DNA of 64,000 bases. Source: Terebella lapidaria (taxonomy: Eukaryota > Annelida > Polychaeta > Terebellida > Terebellidae). Each line of letters begins with the position of its first letter. Positions within the stretch are counted from its first letter, which is position 1. The stretch is from contig OX424561.1 of assembly GCA_949152475.1 (NCBI GenBank), positions 26,220,481-26,284,480 of the forward strand. Direction: 5' to 3'. Positions 22,701 through 31,712 of this stretch are shown piece after piece. A model generated the notes under the pieces. The model worked only from the letters and a program-made list of their open reading frames with translations, was not told where the DNA came from and ran no database searches. A program made the position numbers and the translations under genes.

Positions 22701-25095
22701 GCATCAGGAGCTCTCACTAAACGTGCACAGGCTAACCCAGATATCAGAGCATACTATGTCAAGGACTCCACAAGGATACTTTGTCTGCTGGAAAAAATAC
22801 CGAAATATGTACAACACATAGTCATCGATGACCATCACAGATACAGCTACACAGAAGACCAGCTGCATGAGCTCTGTAAAATCATCTCAAAGCGAAACCA
22901 AGCCCTACATATATTCCAGGACTCAAAATTCCAGAACTATCACTCCGGGATAACAAACAATTTGAAGTCGTTCCTCAGTATGCACGAGGAAATGTATGGA
23001 TCAGTGTTCACTAAAACAATGAACACTATCTACAGAAACTCCCAAGTTGTTGGGTCATATCTGCAAACTCAAATTTCAGACCTCGAGTCAGCACGAACTG
23101 AGGTGACGTGTTCAACTTCAGTTAAAGGAGACGAAATAATCACCCGGCAGATCAGTAATCTACGTGAGAGTTCTGCAGAGAATGGTCTCCTGAAACACAT
23201 TCAAGATTTTCTTGAACCTTCCATCGCCCCTCACCATCATCACTACACCTACAGTGACATTGTCATCCTTGTTGAGGACGATGAGGAAACCACAGAGGAA
23301 GATGTGGCGTTGTTTCGAAGTATCTTGAAGAATAACCGGCCAACATGGCAAGTGCAGAATGCTGCGGAGTTCCCTGTCAAGGGAATCATTGTCGACAAGG
23401 TTTGCAACTTCTTGGGATGTGAATCCAGGGTTGTGCTCTTCATTCTCGCAAGAAGGAGAACCCACTATACAAGCCTGACAGAGGAACAGCAGACAAAATA
23501 CAGAATTGCTCTTGCTTCAAGAGGACTTGACAGAGTGGACTTTCTCCAGGAATCTAACCTTGACGGAGGAACCGTGGCAAAGATGAATTGCGATTTGTAC
23601 CCCAGACATGCCTTGTAAGTGTCAACCGTAAATGCTGCGACAATTATTCATTCTAGTTGACACGTGCAAGACAATACCGTTATCACTATTACTAATATAC
23701 TAATATATCTCGGGTTTCAATAGCTAACTGATTTTTTTCCTCCTACAGGACAGTACCTGAACGTCAAGCTTCGCAGGTCAGTAGTTTGTACAAGGGTGTT
23801 TTGAGATGTCCTCGTATCTCCTCGGATATTTTTTTAAGGAAACTGGGAGAAGGGGCATTTGTTAGGGACCTCTATTGTATCCTTATGAATGTTGGATACT
23901 TTTCATTACATAACAATTTTATTAGAAACAAGTGCATTCATCCGTTTGTCTGTCTGGCTGGATGGTCGAATGTCCCAACAAATAGGGTTAAGGGCTTTTG
24001 AATTCCTTAACTTGGTTCTATCAAAATAACCCTTGAACCCCCGAAATAGCCACATCATTGGAACAAGGGGTATAACTACCAGTAGAAAATAGGACCTACC
24101 GATAAGCCTCATTGACCTGGGGCCTATTTCACAAATATTCTAAATCTACTTTAGCAGACTAAGTTCGGCATTTAGCATGGTAGATAGTAGGCTAAATTCC
24201 ATTTTAGTCGGCTAAAGTTGATTTAGATTCTTTGTGAAATAGGCCCCTGGTCCTACTAGTTTGGTTGCTTCATTATATTTTAATTAAAATGTATGCAGTT
24301 CTTGTTTGTCAGAAAAGCCAATTTGAAAATGATATAGCTATGACTTGAAATCGTCAAAAAATGGCACACAGAAGGGAAAGAAACCAATATTTAAATACAC
24401 GGAAAATGAATCTAAGAATAGAAATAAAAGAAAAGACAAAAGCACAGCCATCACGACGGGGATTTATTTGTAGATCAGGATACTTGAAACAGCCGGAAAA
24501 TACCGTTCATGCATACTGAAGAATCAAAATTTACTCTAGAAAAAAGTGCATTACCTGCAGTGCTGTAGATCATAATTTTCGATCTTGTCTCCAGGGTGTT
24601 CCCGACGACAAACCTGTGGAAATTGAGAACTGTGTCATCAAAGGGTTTCATGTGTATGAAGTGCAACCTCCCCTCTACAGGCCTCTTCGTGTGGACGGAG
24701 AAAGAGACAATATACATGATGAAAACGCTTGTTTGGTTTGGATGCCAGGAGAAGCATTATCTGGTGAACTGCTCAACACGATATTTGATACAGAAGGTTG
24801 TTTAACGAAGGCTGGTATTGAAAGTAATGAAGGCATAGTTGTAGGTTCTGTTCCGAGGGGATTAGCCGGCGCCTTCAGAGTCCTGCTGGGTCAAAACGCT
24901 TCAATCGAAGCAATCCCTACCGGTCTAGGTATAGATAGTTTCCATCCATGGCCGGAAGTTTTTGAGACTGGTGGGGGGAAAGTTATTCCGTGTACCTACT
25001 CCATAAAGAATTACTCAAACAGACAGGTAGCAGTGGGCATTGTTCAGGAGGCCGTGGCAAAGATGCCAGAGAAAGGGGTTTTGGATGTTTCGTGA
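18714..25095 (+). CDS. Schlafen-like protein: Schlafen core nuclease + SF1 helicase + HIRAN-like domain (4 exons)
   Basis: Exons are inferred at 18714-19781, 21783-23614, 23749-23776 and 24595-25095. The introns have GT/AG ends and the phases are compatible (0, 2, 0), giving about 1142 codons. The start ATG at 18714 has G at -3 and +4; an ATG at 18702 is in frame but in poor context, and an upstream exon cannot be excluded. Domains in order are a Schlafen core (about residues 1-350), a linker, an SF1 helicase (about 630-960) and a HIRAN-like domain (about 985-1080). Vertebrate Schlafens with this core cut tRNA/rRNA, and the long ones carry a helicase that acts in replication stress and antiviral defence. 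HIRAN in HLTF binds single-stranded DNA 3' ends. A stress or defence role is therefore likely, but is inferred. A polyadenylation signal follows at 25375. Confidence 0.8.
19782..21782 (+). other. Intron 1 of the Schlafen-like gene
   Basis: About 2.0 kb, bounded by GT at 19782 and a strong acceptor at 21781-21782 (branch-like GCTAAT, then a pyrimidine tract ending TTGCAG). AT-rich, with a C-run near 20739-20752 and a small CGAA-loop hairpin at 21277-21292. No transposon core or exon was recognised inside. Confidence 0.6.
21783..23614 (+). CDS. Exon 2: linker and SF1 helicase domain
   Basis: The Walker A is GPPGCGKS at 22623-22646 and the Walker B is VIDDHH at 22821-22838, with DDHH in place of the common DEAH/DEAQ. 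A motif-III-like HIFQDSKFQ follows. MNTIYRNSQVVGSYLQ matches the R.RN...I..Y motif seen in long Schlafens. VCNFLGCESRVVLFI corresponds to the 'FSGLE...V' segment, and IALASRGLDRVDFL to motif VI. The helicase motif set is therefore complete, although the SWADL linker motif of vertebrate Schlafens is not obvious. The donor is TT|GTAAGT at 23615 (phase 2). Confidence 0.85.
23749..23776 (+). CDS. Exon 3: 28-nt microexon
   Basis: It is preceded by a pyrimidine-rich acceptor (TTTTTTTCCTCCTACAG) and followed by CAG|GTCAGT. It adds nine complete residues after the split Leu codon and returns the frame to phase 0, which fits exon 4. If the donor is not used, the frame stays open to a stop at 23999-24001. 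That would make an alternative, shorter protein lacking the HIRAN-like domain. Confidence 0.55.
24118..24248. mobile_element. ~130-bp MITE in intron 3
   Basis: The terminal inverted repeats GGGGCCTATTTCACAAA (from 24119) and TTTGTGAAATAGGCCCC (to 24247) continue inward as ATTCTAAATC / GATTTAGATT around a short centre. It lies between exon 3 and exon 4. No coding potential. Confidence 0.8.
24595..25095 (+). CDS. Exon 4: HIRAN-like C-terminal domain and stop
   Basis: The acceptor is GTCTCCAG at 24594. The translation has the HIRAN pattern: KGFHVYEVQ, then RDNIHDENACLVW (the 'REPDNxxDxNA' signature), then VVGSVPRGLAGAF ('vGyvPr.lA'), then a conserved Cys-Tyr segment VIPCTYSIK. The frame closes at TGA 25093-25095, about 280 bp before AATAAA. 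The sequence GTGAGT at 25092-25097 would also make an excellent splice donor, so a longer isoform is possible. Confidence 0.65.
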   Translation, partial: GVPDDKPVEIENCVIKGFHVYEVQPPLYRPLRVDGERDNIHDENACLVWMPGEALSGELLNTIFDTEGCLTKAGIESNEGIVVGSVPRGLAGAFRVLLGQNASIEAIPTGLGIDSFHPWPEVFETGGGKVIPCTYSIKNYSNRQVAVGIVQEAVAKMPEKGVLDVS

Positions 25096-25374
25096 GTAAT
25101 ATGCTTATATACGCGCTCGATGTTGTACATAATTTCCATGATAAGCTTGTGATTGTGATTCCCGATGTAAATGTAAACGAATTCAATCAGATCTGTTGTT
25201 GTTTTTTTTTTGATAGTTCGAAATTTCTTCTTATGGGTGCGCAAATTTTGTAATCAAATGTTTTTATTGACGCACGGGAATGGTATTTTATAATTAGTAT
25301 GTGAATGTTGGGATTTCAAATCCGGCACCGACGATGATATACAATTTTTTAATCCAGTTCATGTTTACTGGTAA

Positions 25375-25380
25375 AATAAA
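25375..25380 (+). promoter_or_regulatory. Polyadenylation signal AATAAA
   Basis: The first canonical AATAAA after the stop at 25095, about 280 bp downstream. It fits a short 3' UTR for the Schlafen-like gene. Confidence 0.45.
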
Positions 25381-25556
25381 TCTAGGGGGTTCAACTTGTG
25401 ATTCTTCGGAATTCTGCCACTTCGATCTAGTTTGATGCAAGAGCATTCCATATACGTGTAACGTTACGACTTATGACCTGAAGCGCTTTATGCATACAAT
25501 CTTATATCACGTGTATTATTACTGATATTACTCACACGACTCTAATTACCCTCGCG

Positions 25557-26954
25557 CCGTAGGGGGGCGAGGGTATTGCAATTGGGTCTGTCCGTTTGTA
25601 TGTCTGTTTGTTTGTTTGTCTGTCTGTCCGCGCGCATATCTGGTCCGATCAACATGAAGGAGAATGGTCGGATCAACATGAAACTGATAGAGATGAAGCG
25701 GTATCTCAATGGCTCGGTCCTCCTCGAATCTGGTCAAAATCGGACAAAAACTGTTGCCATGGCAACGGAAAATGTAAAAATCAATAATTGACCATAACTT
25801 CGGTTCTGATCAAGATAATTTTTTCTAACTAATTTTGTATTTTTCTATGGCCAATTCCTGATCATCTGATATATGGCCCGTGGTCGTACGACCGAAACTC
25901 TCCATTATCGCTCGATGTCGAAAAATTGGGGGTCACGGTTTCGAACTTTTTAGGCCAGCGACGTTTCGGTGCAAATCTCCGCGCTCATACCTCAAAGGCA
26001 AACGGTCCGATAAATTTGAAATTTCTAGGGCAAGAGTGCTATGGTGGTGGCTCAGTCTTTTTAAAATTTTACCAAAATCGGATGGAAATGGTTGCCATGG
26101 CAACGGAAAAGAGAAAATCACATCATTGGCTCTAACTCCGGTTCTACTTGAAAAATAATTTTTCCACCTATTTTTGCATTTTTCTTTGGCCAATTCTCGA
26201 TCGTTTGGTGTACGACCGATGGTCGTACGACGAAAACTCTCTATTATCGCCCGATGTCGAAAAATTGGGGGTCACGATTTCGGATATTTTTGGCAAGCGA
26301 CGTTTCAGTGCAAATGTCCGCGCTCATAACTCAAAGGCAAACGGTCCGATCAATTTGACATTTATAGGGCAAAAGTGCTATGGTGGTGGCTCAGTCCCTC
26401 TGAAATTTCACCAAAATCGGATGGAAATGGTTGCCATGGCAACGGAAAAAAGAAAATCACATCATTGGCTCTAACTCCAGTTCTACTTGATATTAATTTT
26501 TCCAACTATTTTTGTACTTTTCTTTGGCCAATTCCCGATCGTTTGGTATACGACCGATGGTCATACGACGAAAACTCTTTTATCATCGCCCGATGTCGAA
26601 AAATTGGGGATCACGATTTCAGTTATTTTTGGCCAGCGACGTTTCAGTGCAAATGTCTGCGCTCATAACTCAAAGGCAAACGGTCCGATCGATTTGAAAT
26701 TTATAGGGCTGGAGTGCTATGGTAGTGGCTCAGAAAACGGTTGCCATGGCAACAGAAAAAGAAAATCACATAATTGGCTGTAACTCCGGTTCTAATCAAT
26801 ATTAAATCTTCAACCTATTTTTGTATTTTTCTTTGGCCAATTCCCAATCGTATGGCGTACAACCGATGGTCTTAAGACCAAAACTCTCAATTATCGCCTA
26901 TTTTTAGTGACTAAATCTGAAGGGCGAGGGTCTGCGATCTCTGATTGTCTCGTT
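25557..26954 (+). mobile_element. Family-3 satellite-bearing element, copy b
   Basis: The 5' end TACCCTCGC is followed at once by inverted GGCGAGGGTA. The 3' end has GCGAGGGT (about 26934-26941) and the tail 'ctgcgatctctgattgtct', shared with copy a. The interior is about three and a half direct repeats of about 338 bp (copies of GGCCAATTC at 25849, 26188, 26526 and, shortened, 26835). Each repeat contains 'gatgtcgaaaaattggggg', 'cgctcataactcaaaggcaa' and a perfect X-box palindrome. The element is missing from the duplicated copy of the locus at about 31050, so it inserted after that duplication. Non-coding. Confidence 0.7.
25753..26753. promoter_or_regulatory. Four perfect RFX X-box palindromes in the family-3 array
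   Basis: GTTGCCATGGCAAC occurs unchanged at 25753-25766, 26091-26104, 26430-26443 and 26740-26753, one per repeat unit, while neighbouring sequence differs between units. It is the symmetric form of the RFX binding site. Binding is inferred from sequence only. Confidence 0.75.
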
Positions 26955-27372
26955 AATTAGTGTACACTGTATTGATGCACATACTGTTAGCAAATGGACG
27001 ACATTTTGTTTTGAACATTAGTTGGTAATGTTCTGATCACCTCTGCAAGAATTCAGAATGCAAGAATTCATCACCTTCTGCAAGAATTTGTATATGGCAT
27101 CAAGTGTAATCGACAGCCACATTCGCTCTTGGTCTGCTTATATGTACTCAAATTTGATCAACTCCAGCTCCAGTTAGTTGCTAGTGTCCTGTTTGTTTGT
27201 TGATGTTGTTGCTTTGTTTGCTTTGCTTTGCTTTGGTGTACTATCAGTGCTGAACTGGCAGTGGCCAAAAAAATATTCCATTCTGTCTTCAAAGTAGCTG
27301 AATAAGAATGTTCCTGTTTATTTATTGTTTGTCGTTTTGACATGTACTGTCAACATAGAGTTGGGGATATTA
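26955..27372. other. Intergenic stretch, partly duplicated at 31640-31712
   Basis: 27115-27190 ('ttcgctcttggtctg', then 'agctccag.ttgttgctagtgtcc') matches 31640-31712, extending the segmental duplication of the Schlafen 3' flank. A short 'tgcaagaattc' repeat lies near 27045-27090. No gene. Confidence 0.5.
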
Positions 27373-29642
27373 TTAAGGCATTTCGGCAGAAATGCCTTTA
27401 TGGTTTTAGCAGAATTTTTTTATTTTTTTATTTTTTTTTTTTATTTTTTTTTTCTTCTTCCGCCACTTTTGGTTTCCGGACGATAACTTTAGATTGCCTT
27501 GACGGATTCTAGTCAAATTTTCACCACAAGTCAGAAATGATATGTGGAAGAACCCTATTCTTTTTGAGCCGGATCCGAGGTCCGTGAGGTCCGTGAGGAT
27601 GAAATCAAGGCTAATTTTGAGACTTGGTTTCCGGACGATAACTGGAAAAATATTTACGCAATAGTTGCAGAACTCTGCATGGAGGTTCATATGCCACCAG
27701 GGAAGAACCCTATTGATTTTGGGAAACGACCTTTCAAACGACCTTTGACCTAGAGGTCGAAATAATTTTTTGCTGATTCATCCTTGAGGCTTCCTGCATA
27801 TCTCAGAAACCGTGCATCGTAGAGCGAAACGGACGTTATTTTTGGACTCGTCGCCCTAGACAAACATCTTTAGGGTGTATTATTTTTTTTGATCCGGCTC
27901 CGAGGTCCGTGAGGTCCTTGAGGATGAAATCGAGGCTGATCTTGAAACTTGGTTTCCGGACAATAACTGGAAAAATATTTACGCAATAGTTGCAGAACTC
28001 TGCATGGAGGTTCATATGCCACCAGGGAAGAACCCTATTGGTTTTGGGATCGATACGTCAAACGACCTTTGACCTAGAGGTCGAAATAATTTTTTGCTGA
28101 GTCATCCTTGAGGCATCCTGCATATCTCGGAAACGGTGCGTCGTAGAGCGAAACGGACGTTATTTTCGGACTCGTCGCCCTAAACAAACATGTCTAAGGG
28201 GTATCATGGATGAACTTTGACCTTGACCCCATATTTTTTTGCCGAGTCGGCATTTTTCGTTTTCGTCGATATCTCAGAAACGGTGCGTCGTAGAGCGAAA
28301 CGGACGTTATTTTCGGACTCGTCGCCCTAGACAATCATGTCTAAGGGGTATTATGGATGAACTTTGACCTTGACCCGAAATTTTTTTGCCGAGTCGGCAT
28401 TTTTCGTTTTCGTCGATATCTCGGAAACGGTGCGTCGTAGAGCGAAACGGACTGTATTTTCGGACTCGTCGCCCTAGACAAACATGCCTAAGGGGTATTA
28501 TGGATGAACTTTGACCTTGACCCGAAATTTCTTTGCCGAGTCGGCATTTTTCGTTTTCGTCGATATCTCGGAAACGGTGCTTCGAAGAGCGAAACGGACG
28601 TTATTTTCGGACTCGTCGCCCTAGACAAACATGCCTAAGGGATATTATGGATGAACTTTGACCTTGACCCGAAATTTTTTTGCCGAGTCGGCATTTTTCG
28701 TTTTCGTCGATATCTCGGAAACGGTGCTTCGTAGAGCGAAACGGACGTTATTTTCGGACTCGTCGCCCTAGACAAACATGTCTAAGGGGTATTATGGATG
28801 AACTTTGACCTTGACCCGAAATTTTTTTGCCGAGTCGGCATTTTTCGTTTTCGTCGATATCTCGGAAACGGTGCTTCGTAGATCGAAACGGACGTTATTT
28901 TCGGACTCGTCGCCCTAAACAAACATGTCTTAAGGGTATTATGGATGAACTTTGACCTTGACACGAATGTTTTTTGCCGAGTCGGCATTTTTCGTTTTCG
29001 TCGATATCTCGGAAACGGTGTGTCGTAGAGCGAAACGGACATTATTTTCGGACTCGTCGCCCTAGACAAACATGTCTAAGGGGTATTATGGATGAACTTT
29101 GACCTTGACCCGAAATTTTTTTGCCGAATCGGCATTTTTCGTTTTCGTCAATATCTCGGGAACGGTGTGTCGTAGAGCGAAACGGACGTTATTTTCGGAC
29201 TCGGCGCCCTAGACAAACATGTCTAAAGGGTATTATGGATGGACTTTGACCTTGACCCCAAATTTTTTTTCCGAGTCGGCATTTCTCGTTTTCGTCGATA
29301 TCTCGGGAACGGTGTGTCGTAGAGCGAAACGGCCTTTATTATCGGACTCGTCGCCCTAGACAAACATGTCTAAGGGGTATTATGGATGAACTTTGACCTT
29401 GACCCGAAATTTTTTTGCCGAGTCGGCATTTCTCGTTTTCGTCGATATCTCGGAAACGGTGAGTCGTAGAGCGAAACGGACTTTTTTTTTCGGACTCGTC
29501 GCCCTAGACAAACATGTCTAAGGGGTATTATTTTAACGGTAAATTTTTTTGCGGAGTCGACATTTTCCATTTTCTTCGATATCTAGTTTTTTTCATGCTT
29601 CACCCTGAAATGCCTCCAAGGCCTTTAGGCCTTGACGTCTAG
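27373..29642 (+). mobile_element. 147-bp-satellite Helitron/Helentron-like element A
   Basis: The 5' end is TTAAGGCATTTCGG, continuing into a hairpin (AAGGCATTT / AAATGCCTT). A T-rich stretch follows, then two about 320-bp direct units (containing 'ttggtttccggacgataac') and then a 147-bp array. The 3' end has TGAAATGCCT (inverse of the 5' AGGCATTTC), the hairpin AAGGCCTTTAGGCCTT at 29618-29633 and the terminus GACGTCTAG, which fits the CTRR end of Helitrons after a hairpin. The same ends occur in element B (38862-44180). No Rep/helicase is encoded, so it is non-autonomous. Confidence 0.65.
28115..29580 (+). repeat. 147-bp tandem array (about 10 monomers)
   Basis: Successive CGTCGATATCTC landmarks lie at 28264, 28411, 28558, 28705, 28852 and 28999, exactly 147 bp apart. 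Monomers contain 'ggtgcgtcgtagagcgaaac', 'ggactcgtcgccctagacaa', 'gaactttgaccttgac' and 'tttttttgccgagtcggcat'. This array has mostly 'gccctagac', whereas element B has 'gcactagac', so the two arrays have been homogenised separately. Because 147 is a multiple of three, short ORFs recur in it. Confidence 0.95.
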
Positions 29643-30619
29643 TTATGCTAGTGTTTCGTGTAACCTTAATATCTTTTCTCCACTATTAAGACGCGGTATT
29701 GCATATCCTGCTTAGTTTGATCTCAACAACTTGTATATGATAGGATTAATATTACACTTACAGCAGATGAATATTTTCCAATCCATTCACTAAATTTCAA
29801 TACATTGTATATAATTCCCTATATATATATCACCATGTTTATTAGTTGTTTGTCGAACTCACATGAACGGTCAATCTATGGCAGGGACATTGTTAATTTA
29901 TTGGGGATTTATTATCAATTTTAATTGAAATAATTAATAATGTAATGTTGTATAATTGTTATACTATATATGCTAACGAATTCGTAATAATCGAAACAAT
30001 TAATACATTTACCACTGTATATGATCAAGGAAAAACAAAAAAAGTCAGAGCGGGAAAATTTAAGAGAAATTTTGGTCTGACTAGTTTCCATTATTTGTAT
30101 ATCTAATTATATTTATCATATTGCGAACTAAAATAAGCTTTTGGAACCCATGCACACACCTGTAAGTTTGTGTGCATACTTGTAGCTCAAACCCATAATT
30201 TATCTTATGGTTTCGGCTTTTAGATTTCTACATAATTTCTGACAAAAAAATCGTTATACATTTTTCATACACAACAAGTGAAACATGTTGGTGGAATTTT
30301 CATTTGTGGTTTAAACCCAGTTTACCCCAATCCAGTTTTAAACCACCTTCAAAGTTAGTCTCATCTCCAGTTTGAATGAAGAACATGCTCAAAGTGTTAA
30401 TTCCAGCCATGCCATAGAAGGCTTTCTTAAGGCTTAGTATCACACAATGTACACCGAACAGTTTCACATTATATCAGCCATTATGTATCCATAAAATAGT
30501 AATCGCTTTCGAGGCACTAGACCGTCAACATGACCTGAGCTCAACACAATAGTGCTAGGTCAGTCAACATTAGGCGGCTACCTGCAGGACGTAAATCATG
30601 TGGTCCATTACGGAGAACC
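29643..30619. other. AT-rich intergenic stretch, nothing recognised
   Basis: No open reading frame with domain similarity, no tandem array and no inverted repeat stood out on either strand. Confidence 0.5.
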
Positions 30620-31060
30620 CCAGTACTGCGCCACGTTGAAATCGTCAAGAAAATGGCACACAGAAGGACAAAACAGCATCCCAATACACGAAAAATGAAC
30701 CAAAGAATAGTAAGTATTGAAGGAAGTAACTGGATATTGTCCATGAGGCCATAGCAATGATGCCAGAGAAAGAGGTTTTGGGTGTTTCGTAAGTAATATG
30801 CATGCACATACGCTCGATATATCATACACAACTTTCATCGAATTCAATCGGATCTGTTAATCCAGGTGACCCAATATTGTGATTCTTCAGAATTCTGCCA
30901 TTTCGATCTAGTTTGATGCAACATACTTGTGCAGCTTTCCATATATACATGTACGTGCACGACCAAGAACCTGAAGAAGCGCTTTATGCTATAATATATA
31001 ATATAATATATATCGCGGATATTTTTACTGATGTTAATTCATTATTCTGATTAATTAGCA
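30620..31060 (+). pseudogene. Decayed duplicate of the Schlafen-like gene 3' end
   Basis: 30633-30720 matches intron-3 sequence at 24340-24425 ('tgaaatcgtcaa', 'aaatggcacacagaag'). 30735-30790 matches the last codons of exon 4 ('atgccagagaaag', then 'gttttgg.tgtttcgt'). 30790-31010 matches the 3' flank (gattcttc.gaattctgcca, 'cgatctagtttgatgcaa', 'gcgctttatgc'). Most of exon 4 is missing between the first two blocks. The last 20 codons stay in frame and the stop is TAA instead of TGA. It is a partial downstream duplication about 6 kb from the gene. Confidence 0.75.
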
Positions 31061-31322
31061 GTGGTGGATTTAGAGGGGGCGGGCCCCATCCCCACTCTGC
31101 CGATTTTGCACCCCCCCCCCCCCCGCGAAAAAGTATATGTAGATGTATTAGCTAGTGTTCATTTACATGTAGATGTGTCAAATCTTTAGGACGTCATAGG
31201 CGCGCGCACCCCATTGCACGGGTGAAAAATATGTGCATGGCCCGGGTTTGGTTTAGGAAATGGTACAAACGTAAAGGTGTACAAATGCAGCCGTAAGCCG
31301 TAGTGAATACTGTAATAATATG
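31061..31322. other. Short intergenic stretch with a C-run
   Basis: A GC-rich segment with a run of about 17 C at 31111-31127 lies in otherwise AT-rich DNA. No gene. Confidence 0.5.
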
Positions 31323-31599
31323 CTACGGAGCCCCTGATGTGACATACTAAAAATATTTATTAATTCTAATTTGTGGCGCCGAAATACTAATTCGTGGGCA
31401 TGAAATTGTTAAATCTTGCCCACGGATTAGTTAAGGTAATCTGTGTGCACGATTCAACAATTTCGTGGGCACGGATTAGTATTTCGTGCACACGAATTAG
31501 TAATTCGTGGGCACGAATTGGTAATCGTGCGCACAAATTGTTAAATCGTGCACACGGATTAATAAATATTTTCGGTATGTCACCTCGGGGGCTCCGTAG
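31323..31599. mobile_element. 277-bp MITE with ~45-bp terminal inverted repeats
   Basis: The ends CTACGGAGCCCC (31323) and GGGGGCTCCGTAG (to 31599) are inverted, with pairing continuing through GTGACATAC / GTATGTCAC and AATATTTATTAAT / ATTAATAAATATT. The centre is several permutations of 'cgtgggcacgaattagtaat', which are themselves partly palindromic. Possibly a TG dinucleotide target duplication. No transposase. Confidence 0.8.
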
Positions 31600-31712
31600 T
31601 GATTGACAAATATTTGTACATTAATTTTGTTTAAAGTTATATTCGCTCTTGGTCTGGTTATATGTATTCAAATTTTCAGCTTCAGCTCCAGATTGTTGCT
31701 AGTGTCCTTGTT

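Noticed and set aside
23786-24001. Separate small gene of 71 codons
   Set aside because: It is the in-frame continuation of microexon 3 and makes sense only as read-through. It is noted as a possible isoform, not a gene.
28782-29570. 95- and 66-codon minus-strand frames repeating SVSLYDTPFPRYRRKRKMPT-like text
   Set aside because: The 147-bp monomer is a multiple of three, so any stop-free frame recurs. They are satellite by-products, not genes.
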